Below, piece after piece: positions 8,659 to 18,856 of a stretch of DNA of 64,000 bases; position 1 is the stretch's first letter, and each line of letters opens with the position of its first letter. The position numbers were made by a program, and so were the translations under genes. Below the pieces are notes generated by a model. The model worked only from the letters and a program-made list of their open reading frames with translations, did no database searches and was not told the DNA's origin. Source of the DNA: Runella slithyformis DSM 19594. Lineage in GTDB: Bacteria > Bacteroidota > Bacteroidia > Cytophagales > Spirosomataceae. The stretch covers positions 2,183,001 to 2,247,000 of the forward strand of contig NC_015703.1 of the NCBI RefSeq assembly GCF_000218895.1, written 5' to 3'.

Positions 8659-11265
8659 ATGAAGAAACAAGCGCTGTGTCTGTCGGCAATTCTATTCTTA
8701 TTTTCTTTTCTAAGTAATGCTCAATATGTACCCATAGATGAGTCTAATTTAGAGACTGTTTATGTAAGTACATCCGGCAATGATACTGATGCAGGTTCCG
8801 GTTCAGCCCCTTTTCGGACGATCAAAAAGGCATTGGCAATTGCTGCTGCCAAAAAAAGAGCAGGTGTCGGCGTAAAAATACTGATCGCTGCGGGAACGTA
8901 CCGGGAAGGAGCGGCAAGCGATGGCTGGGCAATGACGTTAAATATGTCATTATCCCAAGCTACTGCAGCCCCTTTGGTGATCCAAGGGGCAGGATGGAAT
9001 GCCAAGGGCCCTAAAAATACAGGGGATGTCATCATTTCGGGATCGGAAGATTGGTCGGGTGGATGGACTAAAAATGCTGATGGCACTTGGTCTAAAGACT
9101 GGCCTTATGCGTTTGGTGTACCTGCCAAAAACGTATCTTTTGGGGTTAGTGATGCTTTTTTAAGAAGAGAATTGGTCCATATTAACGGGAAAACGTATTA
9201 CCAGGTCAATCCGCCGAATTATACAAATGTCAATGGAACGGTAGGGGGGGCAATGGAAGGAGACCCCGGTAATCCCAATAATGTGAATGGCGGACGGGCA
9301 ACGGCTGATGAAGGTTTGTTTTGGGTAACGGATGCCGTACTGAATAATGGCACAATCGTTACAATGGGTAAAATTACTGTAAAACTTCCTCAAGATTCAC
9401 CTCCTGCCTTTGACTTAAATGCACAGGGGAATCTTGTTGAAGTAACAACCAAACGCAATTTACTGCAACTATGGCTCGGAACACAATCTGAAACGCCCAC
9501 CAATATTATTTTGCGTAACCTTACGTTCCAACAAGCTTACAATTATGTGCTGATACAGCATCAGAATAATCTTCTGATTGAAGATTGTCGCTTTATCAAA
9601 AACAAACGAGATGGTCTTGCCATAAATCCCGGTAAAAATTACCTGTTACGACGAGTTGAATGTTCTGAAAATGGCGAATCCGGTGCCGGAATCGTCAATA
9701 CAACTAACGGTGTTTTAGAGGAGTGTAAATTTAATAGAAACTCTCGGCAAGGTGAAATTTTAGGTTATACGGGCTGGTCAGTGTGCGGTATTAAATTTTA
9801 TGCTCCTTTATTCAATCGAAATATTAGCTTAATCAGATGTGAAGCAGTTGATAATCGTTCATCAGGTTTTTGGTGGGATACGGGAAATGTCAATTGTGAA
9901 ATGGTAGAATGTATCTCTGTACGCAATAGTACAAATGGAACATTTATCGAAGATAATAATTCGGTTGGCAACAACTATGAGGGAGCAACCACAGGCACAA
10001 CAGGCGTAACCGGCATCCCCAATTTAGGTAATCAACACACTGTTAAAGCTTTGAGATGCATATTTGCTCATAACAGACCTGCATCGGGTACTGAGGGGTA
10101 TCGAACAACCAAAGGTCGGGGTATTTTTTTCTCTGAAAATGAAAATGCTGTGATTGATGGCTGCCTGATTTATAACAATGATATTCAAATCAGCACCTAC
10201 GATAATTCCAGGGCCGAAAACCGAAATTTCACATTTCGCAATAATATCATAGCTACCCAAAACACCAATCAACGCATGTATGCAGTGGGAAGCAATTGGG
10301 ATTCCGGGGAGACAATCACGGCCAAAAACAGCAATGGCACAGTAATAGCAACGTTCAAAGGCGGTTGGTACGGTTTATTTGATGGAATGAGTGGAACGAC
10401 AAATGACAATAGATACTATCATCCTTCTTCCATTGCATTTTTCAGCAGAAGCCAACGTTGGGGGACCGATAAATGGGTAAGTCAGGTGGCGAATACCACG
10501 CCCACCTTGACCTTGGACGCCTGGAGGAATGCCCATTTGAGCAATAGTAATAATACGTTTGCCAATAAAGCGGTAGATTCCCGTTCAACGTTGGTAACTT
10601 CTACCTATGATGAAGCATTGCCGCTTGTTTCCATTATTGCCGATTCTGTCAAAATTTCTGAAAATTCGCCAACTGCCAAAGCTTTCACAGTTCATCGAGT
10701 TGCGATAAATGGGTATGCCAATCCATTGACTGTTAATTACACCTTACGAGCAAATACAGGCGATGCCACCAACGGAACTGATTTTGAAACCCTAAGCGGC
10801 ACTATTACCATTCCTGCGGGTGCAAGGTCGGCAACCATTAGTATTACGCCCAAAACAGATAGTAACCCGGAAGCCACGGAGACTATTGCCCTGCTATTGA
10901 ACACCACCGCCAATAACTATGTCGTAGCCAATCCCTTAGCAACGATATCCCTTGTTGATGCCACCATTACATCAATAGACGATTTGAAAAATGCTTCTGA
11001 AAAAAAACTGATCATTTTCCCAAATCCACTTTCAGATAGAGATTTATCAATAGCACTTCGTGGTTTAGAAAGTAATGAAAGTGTAAACGTTTCAATTATT
11101 GATGTTTCAGGCAAATTGATTTACCAAATCAATGTAAAATCTCAAAATAATGGCATCGAAACAATGATAAAGGTAAAAAAGAGCTTTTTTACTGAGGGGA
11201 TCTATATTGTGAAAAGCCAAAGTGATAAAGGCTTGCGACTTGAACAAAAATTGGTTGTCCACTAA
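8659..11265 (+). CDS. T9SS-exported right-handed beta-helix protein with Calx-beta domain (putative polysaccharide lyase or glycosidase)
   Basis: An 868-residue protein. The ATG at 8659 gives a signal peptide (MKKQALCLSAILFLFSFLSN) and is preferred over TTG at 8650. The opening VYVSTSGNDTDAGSGSAPFR is the usual entry to pectate-lyase-like parallel beta-helices. Helix rungs run to about residue 540 (IILRNLTFQQAYNYVLI, GLAINPGKNYLLRRVECSEN, NAVIDGCLIYNNDIQI). A Calx-beta domain follows (about 650-770, GDATNGTDFETLSGTITIPAG). The last ~85 residues are a type-A T9SS sorting domain (KKLIIFPNPLSDRDL, FTEGIYIVK). Known families with this fold act on pectin, alginate or related polymers; which applies here cannot be decided. 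It lies between two DUF6259-like paralogues. Confidence 0.85.
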   Translation: MKKQALCLSAILFLFSFLSNAQYVPIDESNLETVYVSTSGNDTDAGSGSAPFRTIKKALAIAAAKKRAGVGVKILIAAGTYREGAASDGWAMTLNMSLSQATAAPLVIQGAGWNAKGPKNTGDVIISGSEDWSGGWTKNADGTWSKDWPYAFGVPAKNVSFGVSDAFLRRELVHINGKTYYQVNPPNYTNVNGTVGGAMEGDPGNPNNVNGGRATADEGLFWVTDAVLNNGTIVTMGKITVKLPQDSPPAFDLNAQGNLVEVTTKRNLLQLWLGTQSETPTNIILRNLTFQQAYNYVLIQHQNNLLIEDCRFIKNKRDGLAINPGKNYLLRRVECSENGESGAGIVNTTNGVLEECKFNRNSRQGEILGYTGWSVCGIKFYAPLFNRNISLIRCEAVDNRSSGFWWDTGNVNCEMVECISVRNSTNGTFIEDNNSVGNNYEGATTGTTGVTGIPNLGNQHTVKALRCIFAHNRPASGTEGYRTTKGRGIFFSENENAVIDGCLIYNNDIQISTYDNSRAENRNFTFRNNIIATQNTNQRMYAVGSNWDSGETITAKNSNGTVIATFKGGWYGLFDGMSGTTNDNRYYHPSSIAFFSRSQRWGTDKWVSQVANTTPTLTLDAWRNAHLSNSNNTFANKAVDSRSTLVTSTYDEALPLVSIIADSVKISENSPTAKAFTVHRVAINGYANPLTVNYTLRANTGDATNGTDFETLSGTITIPAGARSATISITPKTDSNPEATETIALLLNTTANNYVVANPLATISLVDATITSIDDLKNASEKKLIIFPNPLSDRDLSIALRGLESNESVNVSIIDVSGKLIYQINVKSQNNGIETMIKVKKSFFTEGIYIVKSQSDKGLRLEQKLVVH

Positions 11266-11301
11266 AATATAAATTAAAAGCAGTACACAAAATCTACAAT
11301 A

Positions 11302-13419
11302 ATGAACAGATTTACAATAAGGATTCTTCAACGTGTAGCATTACTTATCTTATGCCACATGTCTGCATATAGTTATGCCCAAAACAAGCAAATTGCTACA
11401 CAAAATGCGGCATTAACGATTGATAATCAAGGTGTATTAACTATTCAGTCAAAAACAAACGGTGAAATATCCGTTAGTACACCTATAAAAAAGTTGTGGA
11501 AATTGACGTTAAAAAATGAAAAAGAAACCAATGATTTTGGGGTAAAAAACTATGATTTTGAGCCTTCGCAGGAAGTAGAAATTAATCAAAAAGTAAACGA
11601 AATTACGCTGACTTACAATCAGGTTAAACAGGGCAGCAGAGTTGTACCCGTCAAAGCGGTATTTAAAATATATGTAAAAAATGAAACATTTTGCTTTTCT
11701 GCTTCTTTGAGCAATACCGATAAAGAATGGCTTCTGAGGGAATTAACGTACCCCATTTTTACCGACATAAAAACAAAAAACAACCTTGCCAATGTGTATT
11801 TGCCAAGTGGTTTGGGACAACGTTTTGAAGACCCTGCCAGCTTCGGAAAGAAAAGTTTTGATTACCCAAGTGGCAGAGGTACAATGCAATGGTTTAGTAT
11901 CAACACATTCAATGCAGGTCTTTATATTGCCAATCACGATGCGAGCCGCAGTAAAAAGCAGTTTAATGTGAGCTATTCAAATGAAGCTAAGTCGTTCAAT
12001 GCTTCGGTCACTTTCCCAATTTTCAAAAACGATTTTGATATGCCCGAAGTAGTCGTGACTATTTATCAGGGCAAATGGCATGAAGCCGCCAAACGCTATC
12101 GTTCGTGGTACGATTCGCAGTTTAAATTGCCTGAAATACCCGCCTGGGTAAAACAGGAAAGCGGTTGGCTATTGGCTATTTTAAAGCAACAAAACGGCTA
12201 TGTAATGTGGAAATACCACGAACTCGACCAACTCTGCGACATTGCCGAAAAAAATGGCTTTAAAACCATTGGACTTTTTGGTTGGGCCAATGGCGGACAC
12301 GATTACCTCTACCCCAATTACATTCCCGATGATTTATTGGGCGGCAGACCTGCCCTAAAAGCGGCTATTGAGCGAGCTCATAAACGAGGGTTTAAAATAG
12401 TGGTCTATGCCAACGGTACATTGATAGATGCGGGTACGGAATACTACCGTTATGAAGGCAATAACACGATTGCCTTGAAGGAAGATAAATCTGCTTACAC
12501 AAGTTCTATTCGCAAGTATAATTCTGCCACGCCCGTAGTGTTTACAGAAGCTTCGTACAGTTCAAAAGTATGGCGTAAAACCATGCTCGATTTAGCCCTG
12601 CAAGCCCATGAATTGGGTGCGGATGGTATTTTATATGACCAAGTTGGAGTAAAACAAGCATTATTGAATTTTTCAAAAATCCAAGACCATACCTTGCCCC
12701 AGGAGTCTGGGACAAAGTTCAGGTATTTGATGATGAACGAGATACGAACCACATTGAAAAAATTGAACCCTGAATTTGTGGTTATGACTGAGGGGGTCAA
12801 TGATGGTGTTTTTACGGATATTGATTATTTCCACGGTTGGGGCGATGGCACTTATCCAGATGCCAATGCTTTTCCGAGTTTGTTCAAATACACCTTTCCT
12901 GAGTTGGTCAAAACACAGCGACATTCATCTCCAATGTTGCCTCGCTACCATGCAAATTTTGCCACCGTAACAGGTCAACGACACGAAATTGAAACCCGTT
13001 GGGAAGCAGATGTGAACTATTTGAAAAATGGTAAACTGCCCGACGAAAACAGCTATAAAGACGAAGCCTATTTTGCCCCAAACCCAAAAAGTATCAACGA
13101 AATACCTGCGGACGTAGCGACCAAATACCTACACGATTTGATAAAGTTTGAAACCGAAAACGGTGAATTTTTCAGAACAGGAAAATTTATTGATGAAGAG
13201 GGTTTTACGGTAACGGGTCAAGACATCATGGCAAAAGGTTTTCAGAATGGCAACCGTTTGGGCATTGTGGTTTGGAATCAGCATAATACCGAAAAGCGAC
13301 CTTTTCAAATTGAGATTTCAGGCTTCCAGCTTAATGAAAGTAAAGAACCTGAGTCGGATAACAAAGAGAAGGCTTTAAAGCCGAATTCTATTCGTTTACT
13401 CATTTATTCAAAGAAATAA
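11302..13419 (+). CDS. Secreted DUF6259-like glycoside-hydrolase-type protein (copy 2)
   Basis: A 705-residue exported protein with an N-terminal signal (TIRILQRVALLILCHMSAYS, cleaved near YAQNK). It matches the protein at 6488-8644 over its whole length: IGLFGWANGGHDYLYPNYIP, KIVVYANGTLIDAGTEYY, LGADGILYDQVG and FVVMTEGVNDGVF align with the same blocks in copy 1. Both copies keep the YDQ aspartate and the downstream glutamate. The two diverge strongly outside these motifs, so they probably have different substrates or linkages rather than being a recent duplication. The gene starts 37 bp after the beta-helix gene and is followed after 13 bp by the SDR gene, so they probably share a transcript. 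Confidence 0.72.
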   Translation: MNRFTIRILQRVALLILCHMSAYSYAQNKQIATQNAALTIDNQGVLTIQSKTNGEISVSTPIKKLWKLTLKNEKETNDFGVKNYDFEPSQEVEINQKVNEITLTYNQVKQGSRVVPVKAVFKIYVKNETFCFSASLSNTDKEWLLRELTYPIFTDIKTKNNLANVYLPSGLGQRFEDPASFGKKSFDYPSGRGTMQWFSINTFNAGLYIANHDASRSKKQFNVSYSNEAKSFNASVTFPIFKNDFDMPEVVVTIYQGKWHEAAKRYRSWYDSQFKLPEIPAWVKQESGWLLAILKQQNGYVMWKYHELDQLCDIAEKNGFKTIGLFGWANGGHDYLYPNYIPDDLLGGRPALKAAIERAHKRGFKIVVYANGTLIDAGTEYYRYEGNNTIALKEDKSAYTSSIRKYNSATPVVFTEASYSSKVWRKTMLDLALQAHELGADGILYDQVGVKQALLNFSKIQDHTLPQESGTKFRYLMMNEIRTTLKKLNPEFVVMTEGVNDGVFTDIDYFHGWGDGTYPDANAFPSLFKYTFPELVKTQRHSSPMLPRYHANFATVTGQRHEIETRWEADVNYLKNGKLPDENSYKDEAYFAPNPKSINEIPADVATKYLHDLIKFETENGEFFRTGKFIDEEGFTVTGQDIMAKGFQNGNRLGIVVWNQHNTEKRPFQIEISGFQLNESKEPESDNKEKALKPNSIRLLIYSKK

Positions 13420-13431
13420 TCAAGATTTAAA

Positions 13432-14187
13432 ATGACTTTAGAATTAGAAGGAAAAATAGCCTTAGTAACGGGTGCTGCAAGAGGCATTGGCAAAGGTATC
13501 GCTTTGGTTTTAGCCGAAAAAGGGGCGGATATTGTCATCAATGACAAAAAAATGAACTATGAAGGCGAAGCCTTATCCGGTCAAATTCAGGCAATGGGTC
13601 GGAAAACACTGCTTGTTGAAGCCGATGTAAGTGCAGAAAGTGAGGTAAAACAGTTGTTTTCGGCAATAAATAAACACTTTGGGCGATTGGATATTTTGGT
13701 TAATAATGCGGGTACATCACAAGCCAAAGACATATTTGAATCCTCCTTAGAAGATTGGAGGTACATCATAGATACTAACCTTACCAGTTGCTTTTTATGC
13801 TCAAAAGAAGCCATGAATTTGATGGCAAAGCAACAATCGGGTAGAATCATTAACATCAGTTCGGTGGTAGGAGAGCGGGGGGCTTTGTTCGGCCATGTGC
13901 ATTACGCAGCAACCAAAAGTGGTATGCTTGGTATGACCAAAACCCTTGCCCGCACGGGTGCTCCTTTGGGTATCACGGTCAATGCCGTTGCCCCGGGCAT
14001 TATTGAAACTGAATTGTTATTTAAAACGCACGGTGTAGAGGGTGTTGAAAAACTGAGTGCCTCCATTCCGTTGGGTTTGGGAAAACCTCGCAGCATCGGG
14101 TTGGCAGTTGCTTATTTGGCAGGTGAAGGGGGCAATTATATTACAGGCACTTCCATTGATGTCAATGGAGGTATAAATATGCGGTAA
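13432..14187 (+). CDS. Short-chain dehydrogenase/reductase, probably acting on a sugar or sugar acid
   Basis: A 251-residue classical SDR. It has the NAD(P)-binding motif VTGAARGIGKGIALVLAEKG (residues 11-30), the NNAG motif (about 86-89), a catalytic serine in IINISSVVG (about 138-146), YAATKSG with Tyr and Lys of the active site (about 156-162), and the usual C-terminus ITGTSIDVNGGIN. An Asp (VINDKK) in the position after the second strand suggests NAD preference. The cytoplasmic product and its place between a glycan-active enzyme and a transporter suggest oxidation or reduction of the imported monosaccharide, as for KduD-like enzymes, but FabG-like activity cannot be excluded on sequence alone. 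Confidence 0.88.
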   Translation: MTLELEGKIALVTGAARGIGKGIALVLAEKGADIVINDKKMNYEGEALSGQIQAMGRKTLLVEADVSAESEVKQLFSAINKHFGRLDILVNNAGTSQAKDIFESSLEDWRYIIDTNLTSCFLCSKEAMNLMAKQQSGRIINISSVVGERGALFGHVHYAATKSGMLGMTKTLARTGAPLGITVNAVAPGIIETELLFKTHGVEGVEKLSASIPLGLGKPRSIGLAVAYLAGEGGNYITGTSIDVNGGINMR

Positions 14188-14190
14188 GCG

Positions 14191-15435
14191 ATGCAGAAAA
14201 AAAACAGTTTTTATAAATGGGAATTGCTGATTTGGTTGTGGCTGGCTTATTTTTTCAACCAAGGCGACCGTCAGATTTTTAATATCGCCTTGCCGCTCAT
14301 CAAAGCTGATCTAGAGCTTTCTGATGCCCAATTAGGTTTGGTAGGGTCTATTTTCATCCTGACATTAGGCATCTGTTTCCCGATTGCAGGTTTTGTCGGA
14401 GATATTTTCAATCGTAAAAAAATAGTGGGTTATAGCCTGTTGTTTTGGAGTTTGGCTACTTTTTTAACGGGTTTTGGCACTTCCTTAGTGCATTTGATTC
14501 TTCTGCGAAGCCTTTCGGTGGGAGGGGGCGAGGCATTTTATGCCCCGGCTGCCAATGGACTTATCGGGCAATTTCACCAAAAATCACGGGCGTTCGCCAT
14601 GTCCATTCATCAAACGTCTCTCTATGCGGGCGTGATTGTGAGCGGGGCATTAGGTGGCTATATTGCCCAAACCTACGGCTGGAAAAATACATTCTTTCTT
14701 TACGGAGGGGCAGGGGTTGTTTTGGCAATTATCCTCTTTTGGCGTTTACAACCTGCCGTTTCAGCTGTATCAAATTTGACTTGGAGCGACCAAAAGCGGT
14801 TCATCAAAACGGCAACTTTGGCACTCATAAGTAAACCATCTGCTATACTGCTATGCGTGGCATTTTTATCATTAGTGATTGTAAATGTTGGCTATACGAC
14901 TTGGATGCCCACCTTTTTACACGAAAAATTCAATTTGTCCATCGCCGAGGCAGGTTTCAATTCCATGTTTTATCACCATGTCTTTGCTTTTGCAGGAGTT
15001 ATTTTAGGCGGTATTCTTTCCGACAAAGCAGCTTTAAAAGCGAAAAAAAATCGCTTAGTCATTCAAAGTCTTGGGTTACTTTTGGGAGCTCCCTTTCTCT
15101 ATGGAATGGGGCAAGCCGAAAGTACTTTTATGACGTATGTGGCCCTTTCGGGTTTTGGCTTTTTCCGAGGGCTTTATGAAGCTAATCTTTATGCTACGCT
15201 TTTTGCGGTCATTGAGGCTGCTTATCGCTCTACTTCGGTAGGTTTGTCTGCCATGTTTGCCTTTATCATTGCATCATTAGTGCCGTTTTTGCTGGGCTAT
15301 TTAAAACCTACATTGGGATTGTCTGATGGGCTTTCGGCATTGAGTGTCTCATTTTTAATTGGAGGAATAGCTATTTTGATTGTTTTAAGGTTTTATTTTC
15401 AAAAAGATAGTCAGTTAAAAACGGAGGAAGTATAA
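14191..15435 (+). CDS. Major facilitator superfamily transporter (anion:cation symporter type)
   Basis: A 414-residue inner-membrane protein with about 12 hydrophobic helices. The N-terminal GDRQIFNIALPLIKADLELS and the loop GDIFNRKKIVGYSLLFWS after the second helix fit MFS sugar-acid transporters of the ExuT/galactonate group. The second half is less polar and ends in a lysine/glutamate-rich cytoplasmic tail. Only 3 bp separate it from the SDR gene. In this locus it would carry the sugar or sugar acid released in the periplasm across the inner membrane; the substrate is inferred from neighbours only. Confidence 0.88.
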   Translation: MQKKNSFYKWELLIWLWLAYFFNQGDRQIFNIALPLIKADLELSDAQLGLVGSIFILTLGICFPIAGFVGDIFNRKKIVGYSLLFWSLATFLTGFGTSLVHLILLRSLSVGGGEAFYAPAANGLIGQFHQKSRAFAMSIHQTSLYAGVIVSGALGGYIAQTYGWKNTFFLYGGAGVVLAIILFWRLQPAVSAVSNLTWSDQKRFIKTATLALISKPSAILLCVAFLSLVIVNVGYTTWMPTFLHEKFNLSIAEAGFNSMFYHHVFAFAGVILGGILSDKAALKAKKNRLVIQSLGLLLGAPFLYGMGQAESTFMTYVALSGFGFFRGLYEANLYATLFAVIEAAYRSTSVGLSAMFAFIIASLVPFLLGYLKPTLGLSDGLSALSVSFLIGGIAILIVLRFYFQKDSQLKTEEV

Positions 15436-15715
15436 AATCTCATTTACTCGGGCTAAAAGCGATGATGGAGAAACATTAGAATCAATAAATAGTGTACAGA
15501 TACCCCTCAGTATTTCAGTATTTTTTGAGAATTAAATAAGGTTTTTATGAAAAAAACATCAATAATTATTTTACTCATTCCTGTCATACTTGCAATTACA
15601 GGAAATTCATGGCCAATTATAAATTTTAATGATGACTGGCTACACTATGGATATGATTTAAGTAATAGCAAATTTTCACCTTTAGATAAAATCAATCTAA
15701 GTACTGTTAGTCAGT

Positions 15716-15827
15716 GGCTTTGTTGCATGAATCGAATAATGTGCTGTATATCAATTAGTTGCAAAATAATGTCAAATTTCTAAATATTTAATTTTCAGGT
15801 ATTTATAAATATTCGTGCAACAAAGCC
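15716..15827. mobile_element. 112-bp MITE with IS903-like inverted ends (copy 1)
   Basis: The element starts GGCTTTGTTGCATGAAT and ends in the inverted complement (GTGCAACAAAGCC). It is flanked by an exact 9-bp direct repeat, TTAGTCAGT, at 15707-15715 and 15828-15836. It has no coding capacity and is AT-rich inside. The GGCTTTGTTG ends and 9-bp duplication match what is known of the IS903 group of the IS5 family, so a transposase of that kind elsewhere in the genome is the likely driver (inference). Confidence 0.9.
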
Positions 15828-17458
15828 TTAGTCAGTTAAAAGAAGTTTGGCATTTTAAGGAAACAGAAGAAGGGTCGAGTATTTTTTTTAATCCGTTGAT
15901 TATCAAGGGAAAAATGATTGCTTTGATGCCCTCAAAAAAATTGATGGCTTTAGATGCTTTAAACGGCAAAAAGCTTTGGTCGTTTACACCCGACAGTTCA
16001 GATATTCTGAACTGGACAAAAGGAATTACCTATCGGGCTGGGAACAATGGCAATCCCGATGCCATTTATTTTGTTTCAGGTTCAACACTTTATGCACTCA
16101 ATATTGAAAATGGAAAGCTCATAAAAACCTTTGGTAAAAATGGGAAAGTTGATTTTTATGATGGTTTGCCCTTAGCCAAAAATAAGCAAAGCCAAGTGGC
16201 TGTTACCTATAATGCGGCGGGGGTTATTTTCAACGATTTATTGATTATGGGATGTAAAGTGCCCGACGAGTTGCCCTCGGTAGCTGGCGATATCAGAGCA
16301 TTTAATGCCAATACCGGCAAATTAGAATGGGTTTTTCATACTATTCCTAAAAAAGGTGAGTATGGTTATGAAACATGGCCCGCCAATGCTCGCAATAAAA
16401 ATGGTGGTGCAAATTGCTGGGGAGGAATGGCTTTAGATACAAAAAGAGGTATTGTTTATGTTCCAACGGCATCACCTTCTTTTGATTTTTATGGTGCAGA
16501 CCGAGAAGGGCAAAATCTTTTTGCGAACTGCCTCATTGCCCTTGATGCAAAAACGGGCAAAAGGATTTGGCATTTTCAAACTACCCATCACGATTTATGG
16601 GATAGAGACAATGGCTCACCTCCCAATTTGGTAACCGTAAATCATAATGGCAAAATAATAGATGGCGTAGCTTTAGCAACTAAGATAGGGTATGTGTATT
16701 TATTTAATAGGGAAACTGGCGAACCTCTTTTTCCAATTGAAGAAGTTCCCGTATCAACCAAATCTGAAATGCCTGGTGAAAAACCTTGGCCTACTCAACC
16801 TTTTCCTACCCAACCCGCTGCATTTGCTCGACAGGGTTTCAAAAAAGAATATTTTAATAATCTCAGTCCAGAAATAGAGCAATATTTCCAAAAGGAAGTA
16901 GAAAACAATAAATACAATGTGGGAATTTACGAGCCACCTAATTTGAATGGTTCAGTAATTGTGCCTGCGGCACATGGCGGTGCTAATTGGGGTGGGGCTG
17001 CTTACAATCCTAAATCAGGTATTTTATTTGTAAATTCAACAGATTTGCCTTGGTTTTTGAAGCTAAAAGAAATCAAAAGTTTAGCAGCGGATAATCTTAA
17101 AACAGGTGAGAGTTTATTCAAAATGTATTGTAGTAGCTGCCACGGCGTAGATAAAAAAGGCACAAATGTAGGTCCAAATATTGTTTCTAAAGTTAAGTCC
17201 TATACACCCTTAAAATTAGAGAATGTCATAAAAAAGGGTGCCGAGCCAATGCCTTCATTTAAACATTTACCACAACAGCAAATAAATGCTATTGTAGCTT
17301 ATTTAAAGGAAATTCCTGTAAAAAGTTTGAATAAAAAAGTTGACGAAGAGGCAGCCACTACAGAACCCTACGGATTTTCAGGGTATGATTTCTATGCAAA
17401 TGAAAAAGGCTTTTATGGCTTAAAACCACCCTATGGTACACTTAATGCCATTGATTTA

Positions 17459-18523
17459 TTGATGGGTGAATAGGTTTGTAAAGTTTGTAAATTGCATTTA
17501 TGAAAGCAAAATACAAACCATCAGATTACGAAATACTACGTCGCCGCTGCGTGGAGTTGAAAGAAGCGGGTTGGAAGCAGAAGGACATCACCTCGGCTCT
17601 TGGACTGACCGAGGGCTGGGTAAGCCAGACGCTGAAAAAGTATCGGGAGTTGGGGGCGGAAGGCTTGCTGGCCCGAAAGCCGCCAGGTTCGTTGCCTAAA
17701 CTGACGTCAGAACAGCTTTCGCAGCTTGTCGAAGAGCTTAAACAAGGTGCTGTCAGCCACGGTTTTCCCGGCCACATCTGGACACGCTCTCGTGTCAACG
17801 AGTTGATTGGCAGGCTATTCGGTGTCAGCTACGACCTAACGCAGGTGGGGCGTATCCTAAAAAAACTGGGATGGAGCTTGCAGAAGCCCGCCAAAAAGGC
17901 TCGCCAGCAGAGCAAGCAGAAAGTCCAGCAGTGGCGGGAAGAGACGGTACCGGAATTAAAAAAAAGCCGAGGATGAGAACCGTGCTATCGTATATATCGA
18001 TGAATCAGGCTTCTATCTGCTCCCCCTCGTTTGCCGTACGTGGGCACCCAAGGGTAAAACGCCCATTATCGAGGAGAAGGCGGGCAAAGAACACCTCAGT
18101 CTGATCGCCGCGATGGCCCCTAATGGGAGGCTGTACGTCGGCGGACAAGACAAGGCATACAATAGTGAGGGGGTGGTTGACTTTCTGGAGTACCTATGCC
18201 GCAGGTACCGCAGCAAGGACTTGATCGTGATCTGGGATGGCGCGACCATCCACCGTAGCCAAGCCATAAAGGACTTTTTGGCGCGCAAGAAAGGGCGCGT
18301 GCACCTTGTGGCCCTGCCTGGTTATAGCCCGGAACTGAACCCGGTCGAGTTGCTGTGGAGTCAGTTAAAAAGAGAGCTCAAAAACCGGGTATTCCTCGAC
18401 CTGACAGATTTGGCCGAAGTGTTGAAAGAAAAAATTGAGGAGGTCAGAAAAGACACGGAATTGCTGGTTTCATTCTTTAAAAAGAAGGAAGTAGCTTTCT
18501 TTACAGGATAATTCATCTATCAA
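17459..18523 (+). mobile_element. IS630-family insertion sequence, 1065 bp
   Basis: Left end TTGATGGGTGAATAGG and the inverted right end TTGATAGATGAATTAT form imperfect terminal repeats of about 25 bp that agree again at TGTAAAG. The insertion duplicated TA (17457-17458 and 18524-18525), the target rule of the IS630/Tc1 group. The element is visibly more GC-rich than the gene it interrupts. It carries one transposase gene in two frames. Confidence 0.93.
17500..18511 (+). CDS. IS630-family DDE transposase, split by a frame change at an A8 run
   Basis: The first part (17500-17976) has a helix-turn-helix (KQKDITSALGLTEGWVSQTL, residues about 26-45) and a winged-helix region. The second part carries the catalytic triad: Asp in VYIDESGF, Asp in VIWDGATIHRS, and Glu in SPELNPVELLW. 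The two frames meet at eight consecutive A residues, 17958-17965. With seven A residues the gene would read straight through (ELKKAEDEN). This is either programmed slippage, known for some IS630 members, or a one-base mutation or sequencing error. Without slippage the product would lack all catalytic residues. Confidence 0.85.
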
Positions 18524-18856
18524 TAAATAAAGGAGAAATATTGTGGCAAGTACCCCTGGGAGAAGATAAAAAATTAGCCCAAATGGGTATTAAACAGTCG
18601 GGGATGTACAATCGAGGTGGTTGTATAGCGACCGCTGGAGGACTGATTTTTATTGCTGCTACGGGTGATAGGAAGTTTCGGGCGTATGACCAAAAGACAG
18701 GTAAAATAGTTTGGGAAACCGAATTGCCTGGAGTTGGAACAGCAATACCATCTACTTATGCCATCAATCAAAGACAATTCGTGACGATAGCGGTTAGTCC
18801 AAATCAATCCACAGGATATAAAGGCGGTTATTTAACATTTAGCATAGACAATTAAA

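Larger units (their letters stand above)
15547..18855 (+). pseudogene. PQQ-dependent dehydrogenase with cytochrome c domain, broken by a MITE and an IS630 element
   Basis: Three collinear pieces rebuild one exported quinoprotein of about 720 residues. Piece 1 (15547-15715) has a signal peptide and WLHYGYDLSNSKFSPLDKIN. Piece 2 (from 15828 to 17458) carries propeller repeats (MALDALNGKKLWSF, CLIALDAKTGKRIWHF), VIVPAAHGGANWGGAAYNP and an inserted cytochrome c domain with haem motif CSSCH and a later methionine (EPMPSF). Piece 3 (18526-18855) holds the last blade (GGCIATAGGLIFIAATGDRK, TAIPSTYAINQRQFV). Removing the 112-bp MITE with one 9-bp repeat, and the 1065-bp IS with one TA, restores the reading frame (STVSQLKEVW; AIDLNKGEILWQVP). 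The MITE plus its duplicated 9 bp (121 bp) shifts the frame. Periplasmic sugar oxidation by this enzyme is therefore lost unless read through. Confidence 0.93.

Noticed and set aside
17871-18104. -1 frame product of the IS630 transposase at the A8 run
   Set aside because: The -1 frame lacks the catalytic motifs; the functional continuation is in the +1 (or -2) frame.
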